Below are positions 1 through 7,016 of a stretch of DNA of 9,650 nucleotides, piece after piece. This DNA is from Gemmatimonadota bacterium (GTDB lineage Bacteria > Gemmatimonadota > Gemmatimonadetes > Longimicrobiales > RSA9): the NCBI GenBank assembly GCA_012027055.1, contig VEPF01000098.1, positions 3,073-12,722 on the forward strand. The letters run 5' to 3'. Under the pieces are notes generated by a model. That model was not told the origin of the DNA. It made no database searches and saw only the letters and a list, made by a program, of their open reading frames with translations. A program made the translations under genes and the position numbers. Each line of letters opens with the position of its first letter. Positions within the stretch are counted from its first letter, which is position 1.

Positions 1-3
1 ACC

Positions 4-984
4 ATGCGCAGATCCCTGCTCGCGGCCGCGAGCAGCGCCGCGGCCGCCGTTCCGGCGCGCGGCCAGCGCCCCGTGCACACGTATTCCATCGTCGCCCGTG
101 ATTCCGTCACCGGTCAGTTGGGCGTGGCCGTGCAATCCCACTGGTTCAACGTGGGACCGATCGTGCCCTGGGCCGAGGCGGGCGTGGGCGCCATCGCCAC
201 GCAATCATTCGTCGAGCCCAGCTACGGCCCGCTCGCGCTGCAGCTGCTGCGCGCCGGGCGCACCGCGGCGGAGGCGTTGCGCGGGTTGGTGGCCGCCGAT
301 CCGCATCCGGAAGTGCGGCAGGTGGCGATCGTGGACGCGCACGGCGGCGTGGCCGTGCACACGGGCGCGCAGGCCATCGCGGCCGCCGGGCACGTTACCG
401 GCGACGGCTTCTCCGTGCAGGCGAACATGATGCTCCGGCCCACCGTACCCGCGGCGATGGCGCGCGCGTACCGGGAATCGAAGGGGGACCTGGCGGAGCA
501 CCTGCTGGCCGCGCTGGAGGCAGCGCAGGCGGAGGGTGGTGACATCCGCGGGCGGCAGTCTGCGGCCATTATCGTGGTCGCCGGCGAGCCCACGGGCCGG
601 TCCTGGCAGGACCGGCTCATCGACCTGCGCATCGAGGATCACCCCTCGCCGGTCGCGGAGCTGCGCCGGCTGGTGCACCTGGCGCGCGCGTACCAGCACA
701 TGAACGCGGGCGACGAGGCCACCACCCGCGGGGACATCGCCGGTGCGCTGCGCGAATACGCCACCGCCGAGTCCATGGTGCCGGACGAGCAGACCAACGG
801 CGAGATGGTGTTCTGGCACGCGGTCATGCTGGTGAACGCCGGCCGCGTGGAGGAATCGCTGCCGCTCTTCCGGCGCGCTTACGCGCAGGACGAGAACTGG
901 CGGGAGCTGGTGCGGCGGCTACCCGCGGCCGGACAGCTGCCGCCGGACCCGGCCCTGACGGCGCGCCTCACGGCCGTGCGCTGA
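4..984 (+). CDS. DUF1028 family protein with TPR-like C-terminus, probably exported
   Basis: A 326-residue protein of the DUF1028 family, whose fold is related to N-terminal nucleophile (Ntn) hydrolases; the biological substrate is unknown. Seen here: an N-terminus with two Arg and an Ala-rich stretch (residues 1-20) that resembles a signal peptide, then the family core. Core hallmarks are HTYSIVARD at 25-33, an LGVAVQS strand at 39-45, VPWAEAGVGAIATQ at 54-67, QANMM at 139-143 and GDIRGRQSAAI at 179-189. Residues about 217-310 are helical and look like one or two TPR-type repeats (AGDEATTRGDIAGALREYA, then AGRVEESLPLFRRAY). The start at base 4 is the only ATG available, but just three bases lie upstream, so the true start and ribosome site cannot be checked. 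It ends before the B12 riboswitch and is probably not part of that operon. Family call is firm; function is not. Confidence 0.88.
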   Translation: MRRSLLAAASSAAAAVPARGQRPVHTYSIVARDSVTGQLGVAVQSHWFNVGPIVPWAEAGVGAIATQSFVEPSYGPLALQLLRAGRTAAEALRGLVAADPHPEVRQVAIVDAHGGVAVHTGAQAIAAAGHVTGDGFSVQANMMLRPTVPAAMARAYRESKGDLAEHLLAALEAAQAEGGDIRGRQSAAIIVVAGEPTGRSWQDRLIDLRIEDHPSPVAELRRLVHLARAYQHMNAGDEATTRGDIAGALREYATAESMVPDEQTNGEMVFWHAVMLVNAGRVEESLPLFRRAYAQDENWRELVRRLPAAGQLPPDPALTARLTAVR

Positions 985-1002
985 CCGGGTCCGGCCCGGC
1001 CG

Positions 1003-1031
1003 TTGCGCCCACTGCGCGCGGCTCGTACTCT
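1003..1031 (+). promoter_or_regulatory. Candidate sigma-70 promoter for the B12 operon
   Basis: TTGCGC at 1003-1008 and TACTCT at 1026-1031 are separated by exactly 17 bases, the ideal spacing, and the predicted transcript start (about 1038-1040) falls just before the riboswitch. Each hexamer matches the consensus at only three of six positions. The placement is the main argument; by sequence alone this would be weak. Confidence 0.35.
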
Positions 1032-1039
1032 GGTCGGCA

Positions 1040-1220
1040 GTAGCACACACGAACGGGGCCCTTCCGGAAGTCCGGTGCAAGACCGGCGCGGCCCCGCCAC
1101 TGTAAGAGGCCCGGCTCGGGTTGAGCCGGTGTGGACCGTCCGAATGACCACTGGGCCTGCTGGGCCTGGGAAGGTGGGCGGCTCCGCCTCGAGCCAGGAG
1201 ACCGGCTCCGTTCGTGCCCG
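1040..1220 (+). ncRNA. Cobalamin (B12) riboswitch aptamer
   Basis: Conserved elements of the cobalamin riboswitch appear in the right order. There is a CCGGTGCAAGACCGG stem-loop (1072-1086), the B12 box CCCGCCACTGTAAG (1093-1106), a variable hairpin with a perfect 7-bp stem (1111-1117 with 1123-1129), CCACTGGG (1148-1155) facing GGGAAGGTGG (1168-1177), and GAGCCAGGAGACCGGC (1191-1206). The closing stem is visible: CACGAACGG at 1048-1056 is perfectly complementary to CCGTTCGTG at 1208-1216. The element sits directly upstream of btuFCDB. By family knowledge, adenosylcobalamin or a related cobalamin would bind and reduce expression of the downstream transporter genes. The edges are approximate. 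Confidence 0.95.
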
Positions 1221-1226
1221 AGTGAA

Positions 1227-1246
1227 CACCCTTCCAGGGAGGGGTG
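1227..1246 (+). promoter_or_regulatory. Hairpin just after the B12 aptamer, possible part of the expression platform
   Basis: CACCCTT (1227-1233) can pair with AGGGGTG (1240-1246), a 7-bp stem with one G-T pair and a 6-base loop (CCAGGG). It begins about ten bases after the aptamer closing stem, where cobalamin riboswitches usually place a regulatory hairpin whose loop contacts the aptamer. No clear complementarity between this loop and the aptamer loop was found, so the regulatory role is inferred from position only. Confidence 0.4.
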
Positions 1247-1288
1247 CGGGAACGCCCGGCAGCCGGAGCCCAGAGCCCGGCCCGATCC

Positions 1289-1318
1289 CCGCCCCTTCCC
1301 GGAACCGGGAAAGGGCGG
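1289..1318 (+). promoter_or_regulatory. Strong hairpin before btuF: expression platform (ribosome-site sequestration or terminator-like)
   Basis: Bases 1289-1302 and 1305-1318 form an inverted repeat of 14 bp with a single C-A mismatch, centred on AA at 1303-1304. This is the strongest secondary structure between the aptamer and the btuF signal sequence. Only an interrupted pyrimidine stretch (TTCTGCTTGCTT) follows, not a true T-run, so an intrinsic terminator is possible but not convincing. The 3' arm carries GGGAAAGGG (1307-1315), 9 bases upstream of the TTG at 1325. If that is the ribosome site, folding would hide it, giving translational control. Which of the two modes applies is inference. 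Confidence 0.5.
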
Positions 1319-1324
1319 TTCTGC

Positions 1325-2290
1325 TTGCTTCACTCATGGTTCTGCCGGCCACGGGGGTGGCCAGCGGCAGCCCTGCTCCTGCCGGCGCTGGCCGCCTGCG
1401 GCCGGGGGTCCGGCGCCGCGCCGGCCTCCGGCTCCTCGCCGAACGCCGCCCGCTCCGCGCCCGCGCTCGCCGTCCGCGATGATGCCGGCCGCCTGGTGGT
1501 GCTATCCGCGCCGGCGCACCGCGTCATCTCGCTGGTTCCCGCCCAGACCGGGATCATCAAGCGGCTGGCCGGCGCCGGTGTGCTGGCGGCGCGCACGGTC
1601 TGGGACACGGACCCCGACCTGGCCTCGCTGCCGCATACCGAGAATGCGCTCGCGCCCAGCGTGGAGTGGCTGGCGGCCCTGCACCCGGACCTGGTGATCG
1701 CGTGGCCGGACCGGGATGCGCGCGATCTCATCGCCCGGCTGGCAGCGCTCGGCATCCCGGTATACGCCTCCGCCACCCAGTCGCTCGCGGACATCGACAG
1801 CGCCATCGCCCGGCTGGGCGTGCTGCTGGGGCAGGAGGCCCGCGCGGACTCGTTGCGCGCCGGGATCCGGGCCGGGCTGGACGCGGTCCGCGCGCGCGTC
1901 GCCGGGGCACCGCGGCCGGCGGTGCTGTACGCGGTTGCAGTCGATCCCCCGCTGGCGGCCGGCAACGGCACCTGGATCGGTGAGCTGCTCGCGTTGGCCG
2001 GCGGCCGCAACAGCTTCGCTGACCTGCGCACGCTCTGGCCGCAGGTGAGTCTCGAGGAGATCGTGCGCCGGCAGCCGGAGGTGATCATCCGTCCGGTCGA
2101 GGACCCCGGCACCGACGTGCTGGCGGAACTCCGCCGCCGCCCCGGCTGGCGCGAGTTGCCGGCGGTGCGCGCCGGGCGCGTCCACGCGGTGGACGCGAAC
2201 CTGCTCAACCGCCCGGGCGCCGAGGTCGGCGAGGCGGCGCTGGTGCTGGCCCGGGCGATCCACCCCGATCGCTTCCCGGGGCCCCGATGA
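1325..2290 (+). CDS. btuF: Cobalamin-binding lipoprotein of the B12 ABC importer (BtuF-like)
   Basis: Periplasmic substrate-binding component of the vitamin B12 ABC transporter. With the TTG start at 1325 the product is 321 residues. A hydrophobic stretch (about 11-21) ends in the lipobox LAAC with Cys25 as the lipidation site, followed by a Gly/Ser/Ala-rich linker. The class III binding-protein fold follows: HRVISLVPAQTGIIKRL, then PSVEWLAALHPDLVIAW, SLEEIVRRQPEVII and a GRVHAVDA segment near the C-terminus. An in-frame GTG at 1244 would lengthen the protein by 27 residues, but would overlap the regulatory hairpin and give an implausibly long signal peptide. The TTG has purine-rich GGGAAAGGG 9 bases upstream. 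An ATG at 1336 is out of frame but would make a better signal peptide if one G of the run at 1353-1357 were absent. The stop overlaps the btuC start (ATGA). Specificity for B12 comes from the riboswitch and from btuB in the same operon. Confidence 0.9.
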   Translation: MLHSWFCRPRGWPAAALLLPALAACGRGSGAAPASGSSPNAARSAPALAVRDDAGRLVVLSAPAHRVISLVPAQTGIIKRLAGAGVLAARTVWDTDPDLASLPHTENALAPSVEWLAALHPDLVIAWPDRDARDLIARLAALGIPVYASATQSLADIDSAIARLGVLLGQEARADSLRAGIRAGLDAVRARVAGAPRPAVLYAVAVDPPLAAGNGTWIGELLALAGGRNSFADLRTLWPQVSLEEIVRRQPEVIIRPVEDPGTDVLAELRRRPGWRELPAVRAGRVHAVDANLLNRPGAEVGEAALVLARAIHPDRFPGPR

Positions 2291-3267
2291 GCCGCCGGCT
2301 CCTGCTGCTGCTCCTGCTGGCGGCCGGCGCGCTACTGGTGAGCCTGGCCGTGGGCGCTTCCGGCCTGTCACTGCAGCAGGTGCTCGCGGCCCTGGCGCGG
2401 CGCGGCGATGCCACGGCGCGCACCATCGTCTGGGAGCTGCGGCTGCCGCGCGCCGTGCTCGCGCTGCTGGCCGGCGGCGCGCTCGCGCTCACCGGCGCGG
2501 TGTTCCAGGCGCTGCTCCGCAATCCGCTCGCGGAGCCCTACATCCTGGGCGTGGCCGGCGGCTCCGCGGTCGGGGCCGTGGGCGCGGTGGTGCTCGGGCT
2601 GGCCGTGGCCCTGCCCGCGCTGGTGCCCGTGGCGGCGCTCGCCGGGGCCGGGCTCGCGATCCTGCTCGTGTTCCGGATCGCGGCGCGGACCGGAGGCGCG
2701 CTCGACACCCGCGTGCTGTTGCTCGCCGGGGTGGTGGCGGGCGCTTTCTTCAATGCCGTCATCCTGCTGCTGCTCACGCTCGCGGACGTGGAGAGCTTCC
2801 GGTCCGCGGTGTTCTGGATGATGGGCAGCCTGGCGGGCGCATCCTGGCGCACCGTGCTGCTGCTCGTCTGCTACCTGCTCCCCGCCACCGCGATCCTGCT
2901 CTCGCTGGCGCGCGCCCTCAATGCCATCGCGGTCGGCGAGGAGACCGCGCAGCACCTGGGCGTCCGGGTCGAGCGGGTCAAGCTGCTGGCGTACTTCGTG
3001 GCATCGGTGGCGGTCGGGGCGTGCGTCGCCGCCTGTGGGATGATCGGGTTCGTGGGGCTGATCGTGCCGCATACCATCCGGCTGCTCTGGGGCTCCGACC
3101 ACCGGCTGCTGCTGCCGGCGAGCCTCCTGGGCGGCGGTGCCTTCCTGCTGCTGGCCGATACCGCCGCCCGCACCGTCGCGCCGCCTGCGGAACTGCCGGT
3201 CGGTGTGATCACCGCGGTGCTGGGCGTGCCGATCTTCGTGGCGCTGCTGCGCCGGAGCCTGGCGTGA
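2287..3267 (+). CDS. btuC: Vitamin B12 ABC transporter permease (FecCD/BtuC family)
   Basis: Inner-membrane permease, expected to act as a homodimer with two BtuD subunits and to receive cobalamin from BtuF. The 326-residue length is normal for the family. The sequence is almost entirely hydrophobic, with several long Leu/Ala/Val-rich membrane segments. Family motifs are present: LRLPRAVLALLAGGALALTG at 51-70, RNPLAEPYILGVAGG at 78-92, an LGVRVERVKLLAYF cytoplasmic loop at about 224-237 (the likely ATPase contact), GFVGLIVPH at 254-262, and ELPVGVITAVLGVPIFVALL at 302-321. The ATG overlaps the btuF stop in ATGA with no obvious Shine-Dalgarno, which suggests translational coupling. FecCD permeases also import siderophores and haem; the riboswitch makes cobalamin the likely substrate. 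Confidence 0.94.
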   Translation: MSRRLLLLLLLAAGALLVSLAVGASGLSLQQVLAALARRGDATARTIVWELRLPRAVLALLAGGALALTGAVFQALLRNPLAEPYILGVAGGSAVGAVGAVVLGLAVALPALVPVAALAGAGLAILLVFRIAARTGGALDTRVLLLAGVVAGAFFNAVILLLLTLADVESFRSAVFWMMGSLAGASWRTVLLLVCYLLPATAILLSLARALNAIAVGEETAQHLGVRVERVKLLAYFVASVAVGACVAACGMIGFVGLIVPHTIRLLWGSDHRLLLPASLLGGGAFLLLADTAARTVAPPAELPVGVITAVLGVPIFVALLRRSLA

Positions 3268-4094
3268 GCGCGGCCGAGGTCTTCCGGGCGGGTGCGCTCC
3301 GCGTTCGCTACCCAGGTTCGGCGCAGCCGGCGCTGGGCGACGTGTCCATGCGCGTGCGCCGCGGCGAGCTGTACGCGGTGAGCGGCCCCAACGGCTCGGG
3401 TAAGTCGACGCTCGCGCGCGCGTTGCTCGGCCTGCTCCGACCCGAGACCGGACTGGCCCTGTTCGAGGGTCGGCCGGCCGCGGCCTGGGATCGGCGGGAA
3501 CTGGCGCGGCGGGTGGGCGTGGTGCCGCAGTCCGAGGAGCTGGTCTTCCCGCTGACGGTGCGGGCACTCGTGTGCATGGGCCGCTACCCGCACCTCGGTC
3601 CCTGGCGCGCGGAGGGCGCCGCGGACCGGGACGCAGTCGCGCGCGCGCTCGATGCGTGCGACGTCGCCCAGCTCGGTGACCGGCTCGTCAGCCGGCTTTC
3701 CGGTGGGGAACGGCAGCGTGCGCGCATCGCCCGCGCGCTCGCGCAGGAGCCGGACACGCTCGTGCTGGATGAGCCGACGGCAGCGCTCGACATCGCGCAC
3801 GAGATGGCGATCTTCGAGCTGCTCGCGGGCCTGCGCGCCGCGCGGGGCGTCACCGTCCTGCTGGTGACGCACAACATCAACCTGGCCGCCCGTTACGCCG
3901 ACCGCATGCTGCTGCTGGAGCGCGGCCGGGCGCTGGCCGAGGGCAGCCCCGCCATGGTCGTCACCCGTACCCTGATCGAGCGCAGCTACCACTGGCCGGT
4001 CAACGTGTTCGCCCACGCCGGTCCCGGCGAGGATGCCGGGGCGCCACAGCTCACCCCGCTGGCCCGGCAACGCCAGCCGGACGCGCCCGCATGA
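3264..4094 (+). CDS. btuD: Vitamin B12 ABC transporter ATP-binding protein
   Basis: Cytoplasmic ATPase powering the BtuC channel. With the GTG start at 3264 it is 276 residues, the usual size. That start overlaps the btuC stop (GTGA) and has GGAG at 3254-3257, six bases upstream, a good ribosome site; the longer upstream open frame lies inside btuC and is not used. All ABC motifs are intact: Walker A GPNGSGKST (41-49), Q-loop Gln89 (VGVVPQS), signature LSGGERQRARIARAL (145-159), Walker B LVLDEP (166-171), D-loop ALD (174-176) and switch His203 (LLVTHN). MGRYPHLGPW at 105-114 is typical of the FepC/BtuD/HmuV subgroup. The C-terminal 25 or so residues are Pro/Ala-rich and probably flexible. It overlaps btuB by ATGA. 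Confidence 0.95.
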   Translation: MSAAEVFRAGALRVRYPGSAQPALGDVSMRVRRGELYAVSGPNGSGKSTLARALLGLLRPETGLALFEGRPAAAWDRRELARRVGVVPQSEELVFPLTVRALVCMGRYPHLGPWRAEGAADRDAVARALDACDVAQLGDRLVSRLSGGERQRARIARALAQEPDTLVLDEPTAALDIAHEMAIFELLAGLRAARGVTVLLVTHNINLAARYADRMLLLERGRALAEGSPAMVVTRTLIERSYHWPVNVFAHAGPGEDAGAPQLTPLARQRQPDAPA

Positions 4095-6067
4095 AGCACG
4101 CAGCCCTGGCCGGCGCCGTCGCGCTCGCGCTCAGCGCTCCCCCGCTCGCGGCGCAGGTACCACCCGACACGTTCCGCCTGGCGCAGCTCGTGGTCACCGC
4201 CACCAAGCTGCCTTCGCCGCGCGCGGCGGTGCCGGCCCACGTCACCGTGCTCACCGGTCCGGCCCTGCGCGCGGACGGCTACACCCGGGTGGTGGACGCG
4301 CTCCGCGACCAGGCCGGCATCGCGGTGGCGCAACTGGGTGCGCCCGGCGCGGTCGCTTCGCTCTTCGTGCGCGGCGGCGAGAGCGACTACGTGCAGGTGC
4401 TGGTGGATGGCGTGCAGGTCAACGATCCCGGCGGTGCCTACGACTGGGCGCACCTGACCACTGCGGACATCGAGCGCATCGAGATCGTGCGCGGCCCGGT
4501 GAGCGTGCTGTACGGCAGCGATGCGGTGTCGGGCGTGGTGCAGATCTTCACGCGCGCGGGCGGCCGGTCGCGGGTGGAGGCGGTGGTGGGCGCGGACATC
4601 GCGGAGCGGGTGGGCCAGGGGGCGAGAGGCCATTTCGGGAGCTGGCACGGGAGCGCCACGGCGAGCGGCGGCGGCGCAGTCGCGCGGGCGCTGAGCGGCG
4701 GCTACGGAGTGAGCCTGGACCGCCAGGAGTCCGCGGGCGCGTATGCGTTCAACAACGCCTACGGCAACACCACCGTGGCCGCGCGCGCGGGCCTCGAGCA
4801 CGCGCGCGGGACCAGGCTGCGCGCCCCCGCCCGCTACCCGGAGCAGCGCTATCACTTCCCGACCGATGGCGCGGGCAACATCACGGATCGCAACCGCGCC
4901 ACGTACGGCGACGCGCTGGCGGCCGGGATCACGCTGCAGCAGCCGCTGGGCGAACGGGCCACCGCGCAACTGGCGCTCGGTCACTACCGGGGCGCCACCG
5001 GCGCGGACGACCCCGAGGATGAGCCCGGCGTGGGCTGGTCGCGGAGCACGGGACGGGTGGCGCGCGACCAGCTCGAGTTGCGGCTGCACGCGCGCCCCGG
5101 CGCTTCGCTCACCCTGTCGGGCGGCGCCGAGCTGCAGCGCCAGCAGGGGCGGAGTACCTTCGCGAGCGATGGGCCGTTCGGTCCCTCCGCCTCCCGCACC
5201 CGTGACGAGCGCCGGGCGCGCGCGCTCTTCGCCCAGCTGGTTCGGGCGGGCCGAACGCTGGCCGTGACCGCGGGCGCGCGCCTGGATGACAGCGACCAGT
5301 TCGGCACCTTCGCGCCCGCGCGGGCGGGCGTGAGCTGGCAGCCCGCGCGCGACCTGCGCGCGCACGCCGCCTGGGGCACCGGCTTCAAGGAGCCCACCTT
5401 CCTGGAGACGTACGCCACCGGGTTCGCGCGCGGCAATCCGGCCCTGGCACCAGAGCGGTCGCGGAGTGCCGAGCTGGGCCTGAGCGCGGCGGCGCGCGGG
5501 ACCGACGTCGCCCTGACGGTCTTCCGGCAGAGCTTCCGCAACCTGATCCAGTACACGTTCGCGCCGCCCCTCGCGGACGCGCCCAACTACTTCAACATGG
5601 GTGGGGCCCGCGCGCTGGGCATCGAGCTGGAGCTGGGCGCCACCCTGCCGCACGGCCTCCGGGCCAGCGGCGGCTACACCGGGCTGCGCACGGCGGTGAC
5701 CGATGCGGGCTTCGGCGAGGATCGACAATTCCGGCAGGGCGAGCCGCTGTTGCGCCGCCCCGGTCACCGGCTCAATGCCGGGTTCGCCTGGCAGGGTGCT
5801 GCGTTCGTCGCATCGCTCCGCGGCGACTACACCGGCCCGCGCGCGGATCTCGACTTCACGGACCCGGCCGAGTGGCAGGGACGGCGTATCGAGCTGCCCG
5901 CCTATGCCACGGTGGCCGCCGCACTCGGTTTCCGTCGGGACATTTCCTGGGGGCGGCTCGAGAGCACGGTGCGCGTGCGCAACCTGTTCGATGCGCGCTA
6001 CCAGGAGGTCTACAACTTCGCCACGCCGGGCCGCACGCTCACGTTCGAGCTGCGCGTCGCGCGCTGA
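4091..6067 (+). CDS. btuB: TonB-dependent outer-membrane cobalamin receptor (BtuB-like)
   Basis: Outer-membrane receptor that takes up cobalamin using energy from TonB-ExbB-ExbD. The product has 658 residues: signal peptide about 1-22 (ending APPLAAQ), TonB box LVVTATK at 33-39, plug domain about 40-158, then a beta-barrel to the end. Plug motifs include LFVRGGESDYVQVLVDGVQV (91-110) and IERIEIVRGPVSVLYGSDAV (127-146), both highly characteristic. Barrel features include WGTGFKEPTFLE, NPALAPERSRSAELG and, near the C-terminus, VRNLFDARYQEVYNFATPGR. Its place behind btuFCD under one cobalamin riboswitch supports B12 as the ligand. Odd points: it is last in the operon, and it ends in VAR instead of the aromatic residue usually recognised by the barrel-assembly machinery. 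No TonB or Exb genes are in the window. No strong ribosome site was seen before the ATG, which overlaps the btuD stop. Confidence 0.94.
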   Translation: MKHAALAGAVALALSAPPLAAQVPPDTFRLAQLVVTATKLPSPRAAVPAHVTVLTGPALRADGYTRVVDALRDQAGIAVAQLGAPGAVASLFVRGGESDYVQVLVDGVQVNDPGGAYDWAHLTTADIERIEIVRGPVSVLYGSDAVSGVVQIFTRAGGRSRVEAVVGADIAERVGQGARGHFGSWHGSATASGGGAVARALSGGYGVSLDRQESAGAYAFNNAYGNTTVAARAGLEHARGTRLRAPARYPEQRYHFPTDGAGNITDRNRATYGDALAAGITLQQPLGERATAQLALGHYRGATGADDPEDEPGVGWSRSTGRVARDQLELRLHARPGASLTLSGGAELQRQQGRSTFASDGPFGPSASRTRDERRARALFAQLVRAGRTLAVTAGARLDDSDQFGTFAPARAGVSWQPARDLRAHAAWGTGFKEPTFLETYATGFARGNPALAPERSRSAELGLSAAARGTDVALTVFRQSFRNLIQYTFAPPLADAPNYFNMGGARALGIELELGATLPHGLRASGGYTGLRTAVTDAGFGEDRQFRQGEPLLRRPGHRLNAGFAWQGAAFVASLRGDYTGPRADLDFTDPAEWQGRRIELPAYATVAAALGFRRDISWGRLESTVRVRNLFDARYQEVYNFATPGRTLTFELRVAR

Positions 6068-6091
6068 CGGCCCGCCCGCGCGGCCGGACCC

Positions 6092-7015
6092 TCAGCCGGC
6101 GGCTTCGGCGTGCAGCGCCGCGTAGGATTCGTAGCGGGCGGCGGAGATCGCCCCGGCGTCGAGCGCGTCGCGCACCGCGCAATCGGGCTCGTGCGTGTGC
6201 GAGCAGTCGTCGAAGCGGCAGCGTCCGAGCAGCGGCCGGAACTCGGGGAAGCAGTGGTCGAGCTGGTGCGGCTCGACGCCCCACATTCCGACCTCCCGCA
6301 GGCCGGGCGTGTCGGCCACGTAGCCGCCGCACTCGAGCCGGATGAGCCGGGCCGCGACGGTGGTGTGGCGACCTTTCGCGACCGCCTCGCTGAGGGCGCC
6401 GGTGCGCAGGTCGAGCCCGGGCTGCACCGCGTTCAGCAGGTGTGACTTGCCCACCCCGGATGGCCCGGTCAGCACGCTCCGTCCCTCGCTCAGCGTAGCC
6501 CGCAGCTCGGCCACCCCCCTGCCGGTCTCGGCGGATGTCGGCAAGGTGCGGTAGCCGGCCGCGCGATACGGGGCCAGGAACCGGGTGACCGTCGCGGCGT
6601 CGGCTAGGTCCAGCTTGTTGAGCACGATCAGCGCGGCCAGCTCGCTGGCTTCGGTGAGCACGAGCAGACGGTCGAGCGTCCGGGGGTTGGGGTCGGGACG
6701 GGTGGCGGCGAACACGATCACCACCCGATCGACGTTCGCGACGATGACCTTCGGGCGGTGCCGGCCTGGGCCTGGCGCGCGGCGTACCAGCTGCGAGCGG
6801 CGGGGCTGCACCGCTTCGATCACGCAGCGCTCGTCCTGCCAGGCGAGCCGCACCTCGTCGCCCGCGACCACGCGATCGGACGGCCGCTCGATGCGCTTGA
6901 GGCGGCCCCGAAGGACCGCCTCGACGTGCTCCCCGCCCGGGAGCTCAATGCTGTAGACCCCACCGACCGCGCCCAGCACCGTTCCGAGCGGCGGCTGCAG
7001 GGCGCGGCGGATCAT
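6092..7015 (-). CDS. rsgA: Ribosome small-subunit-dependent GTPase A (RsgA/YjeQ)
   Basis: A GTPase that assists late maturation of the 30S ribosomal subunit. The 307-residue product shows the three family domains. There is an N-terminal OB-fold (about 10-75). The circularly permuted GTPase domain has its motifs in the order G4 NKLD (133-136), G1 GPSGVGKS (184-191), G2 RHTT (216-219) and G3 DTPGL (235-239). A C-terminal zinc site follows, C-x4-C-x-H-x5-C (Cys266, Cys271, His273, Cys279). The residue after the P-loop GKS is His192, where Ser is common in the family; the G1 consensus is still satisfied. The ATG lies one base after the stop codon of the upstream sigma factor gene, with no clear ribosome site, so coupling to that gene is likely. 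It converges on btuB with a 24-base gap and no evident terminator between them. Confidence 0.95.
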   Translation of the reverse strand: MIRRALQPPLGTVLGAVGGVYSIELPGGEHVEAVLRGRLKRIERPSDRVVAGDEVRLAWQDERCVIEAVQPRRSQLVRRAPGPGRHRPKVIVANVDRVVIVFAATRPDPNPRTLDRLLVLTEASELAALIVLNKLDLADAATVTRFLAPYRAAGYRTLPTSAETGRGVAELRATLSEGRSVLTGPSGVGKSHLLNAVQPGLDLRTGALSEAVAKGRHTTVAARLIRLECGGYVADTPGLREVGMWGVEPHQLDHCFPEFRPLLGRCRFDDCSHTHEPDCAVRDALDAGAISAARYESYAALHAEAAG

Positions 7016-7016
7016 G

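Noticed and set aside
985..999. Inverted repeat CCGGG-TCCGG-CCCGG after the DUF1028 stop as a terminator
   Set aside because: The stem is only 5 bp with no T-run after it, and such GC repeats are common in this background.
1003..1482. Plus-strand open frames covering the riboswitch and the start of btuF
   Set aside because: They lie over structured, conserved riboswitch RNA or in another frame of btuF and show no protein features. The ATG at 1336 matters only if there is an indel at 1353-1357.
3986..5767. A 593-codon minus-strand open frame under btuD/btuB
   Set aside because: Antisense shadow of btuD and btuB: low-complexity composition and no recognisable motif, while the plus strand carries textbook ABC and TonB-receptor motifs.
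6068..6091. A bidirectional terminator between btuB and rsgA
   Set aside because: Only 24 bases separate the stop codons; GC-rich partial palindromes exist but there is no stable stem followed by T residues on either strand.
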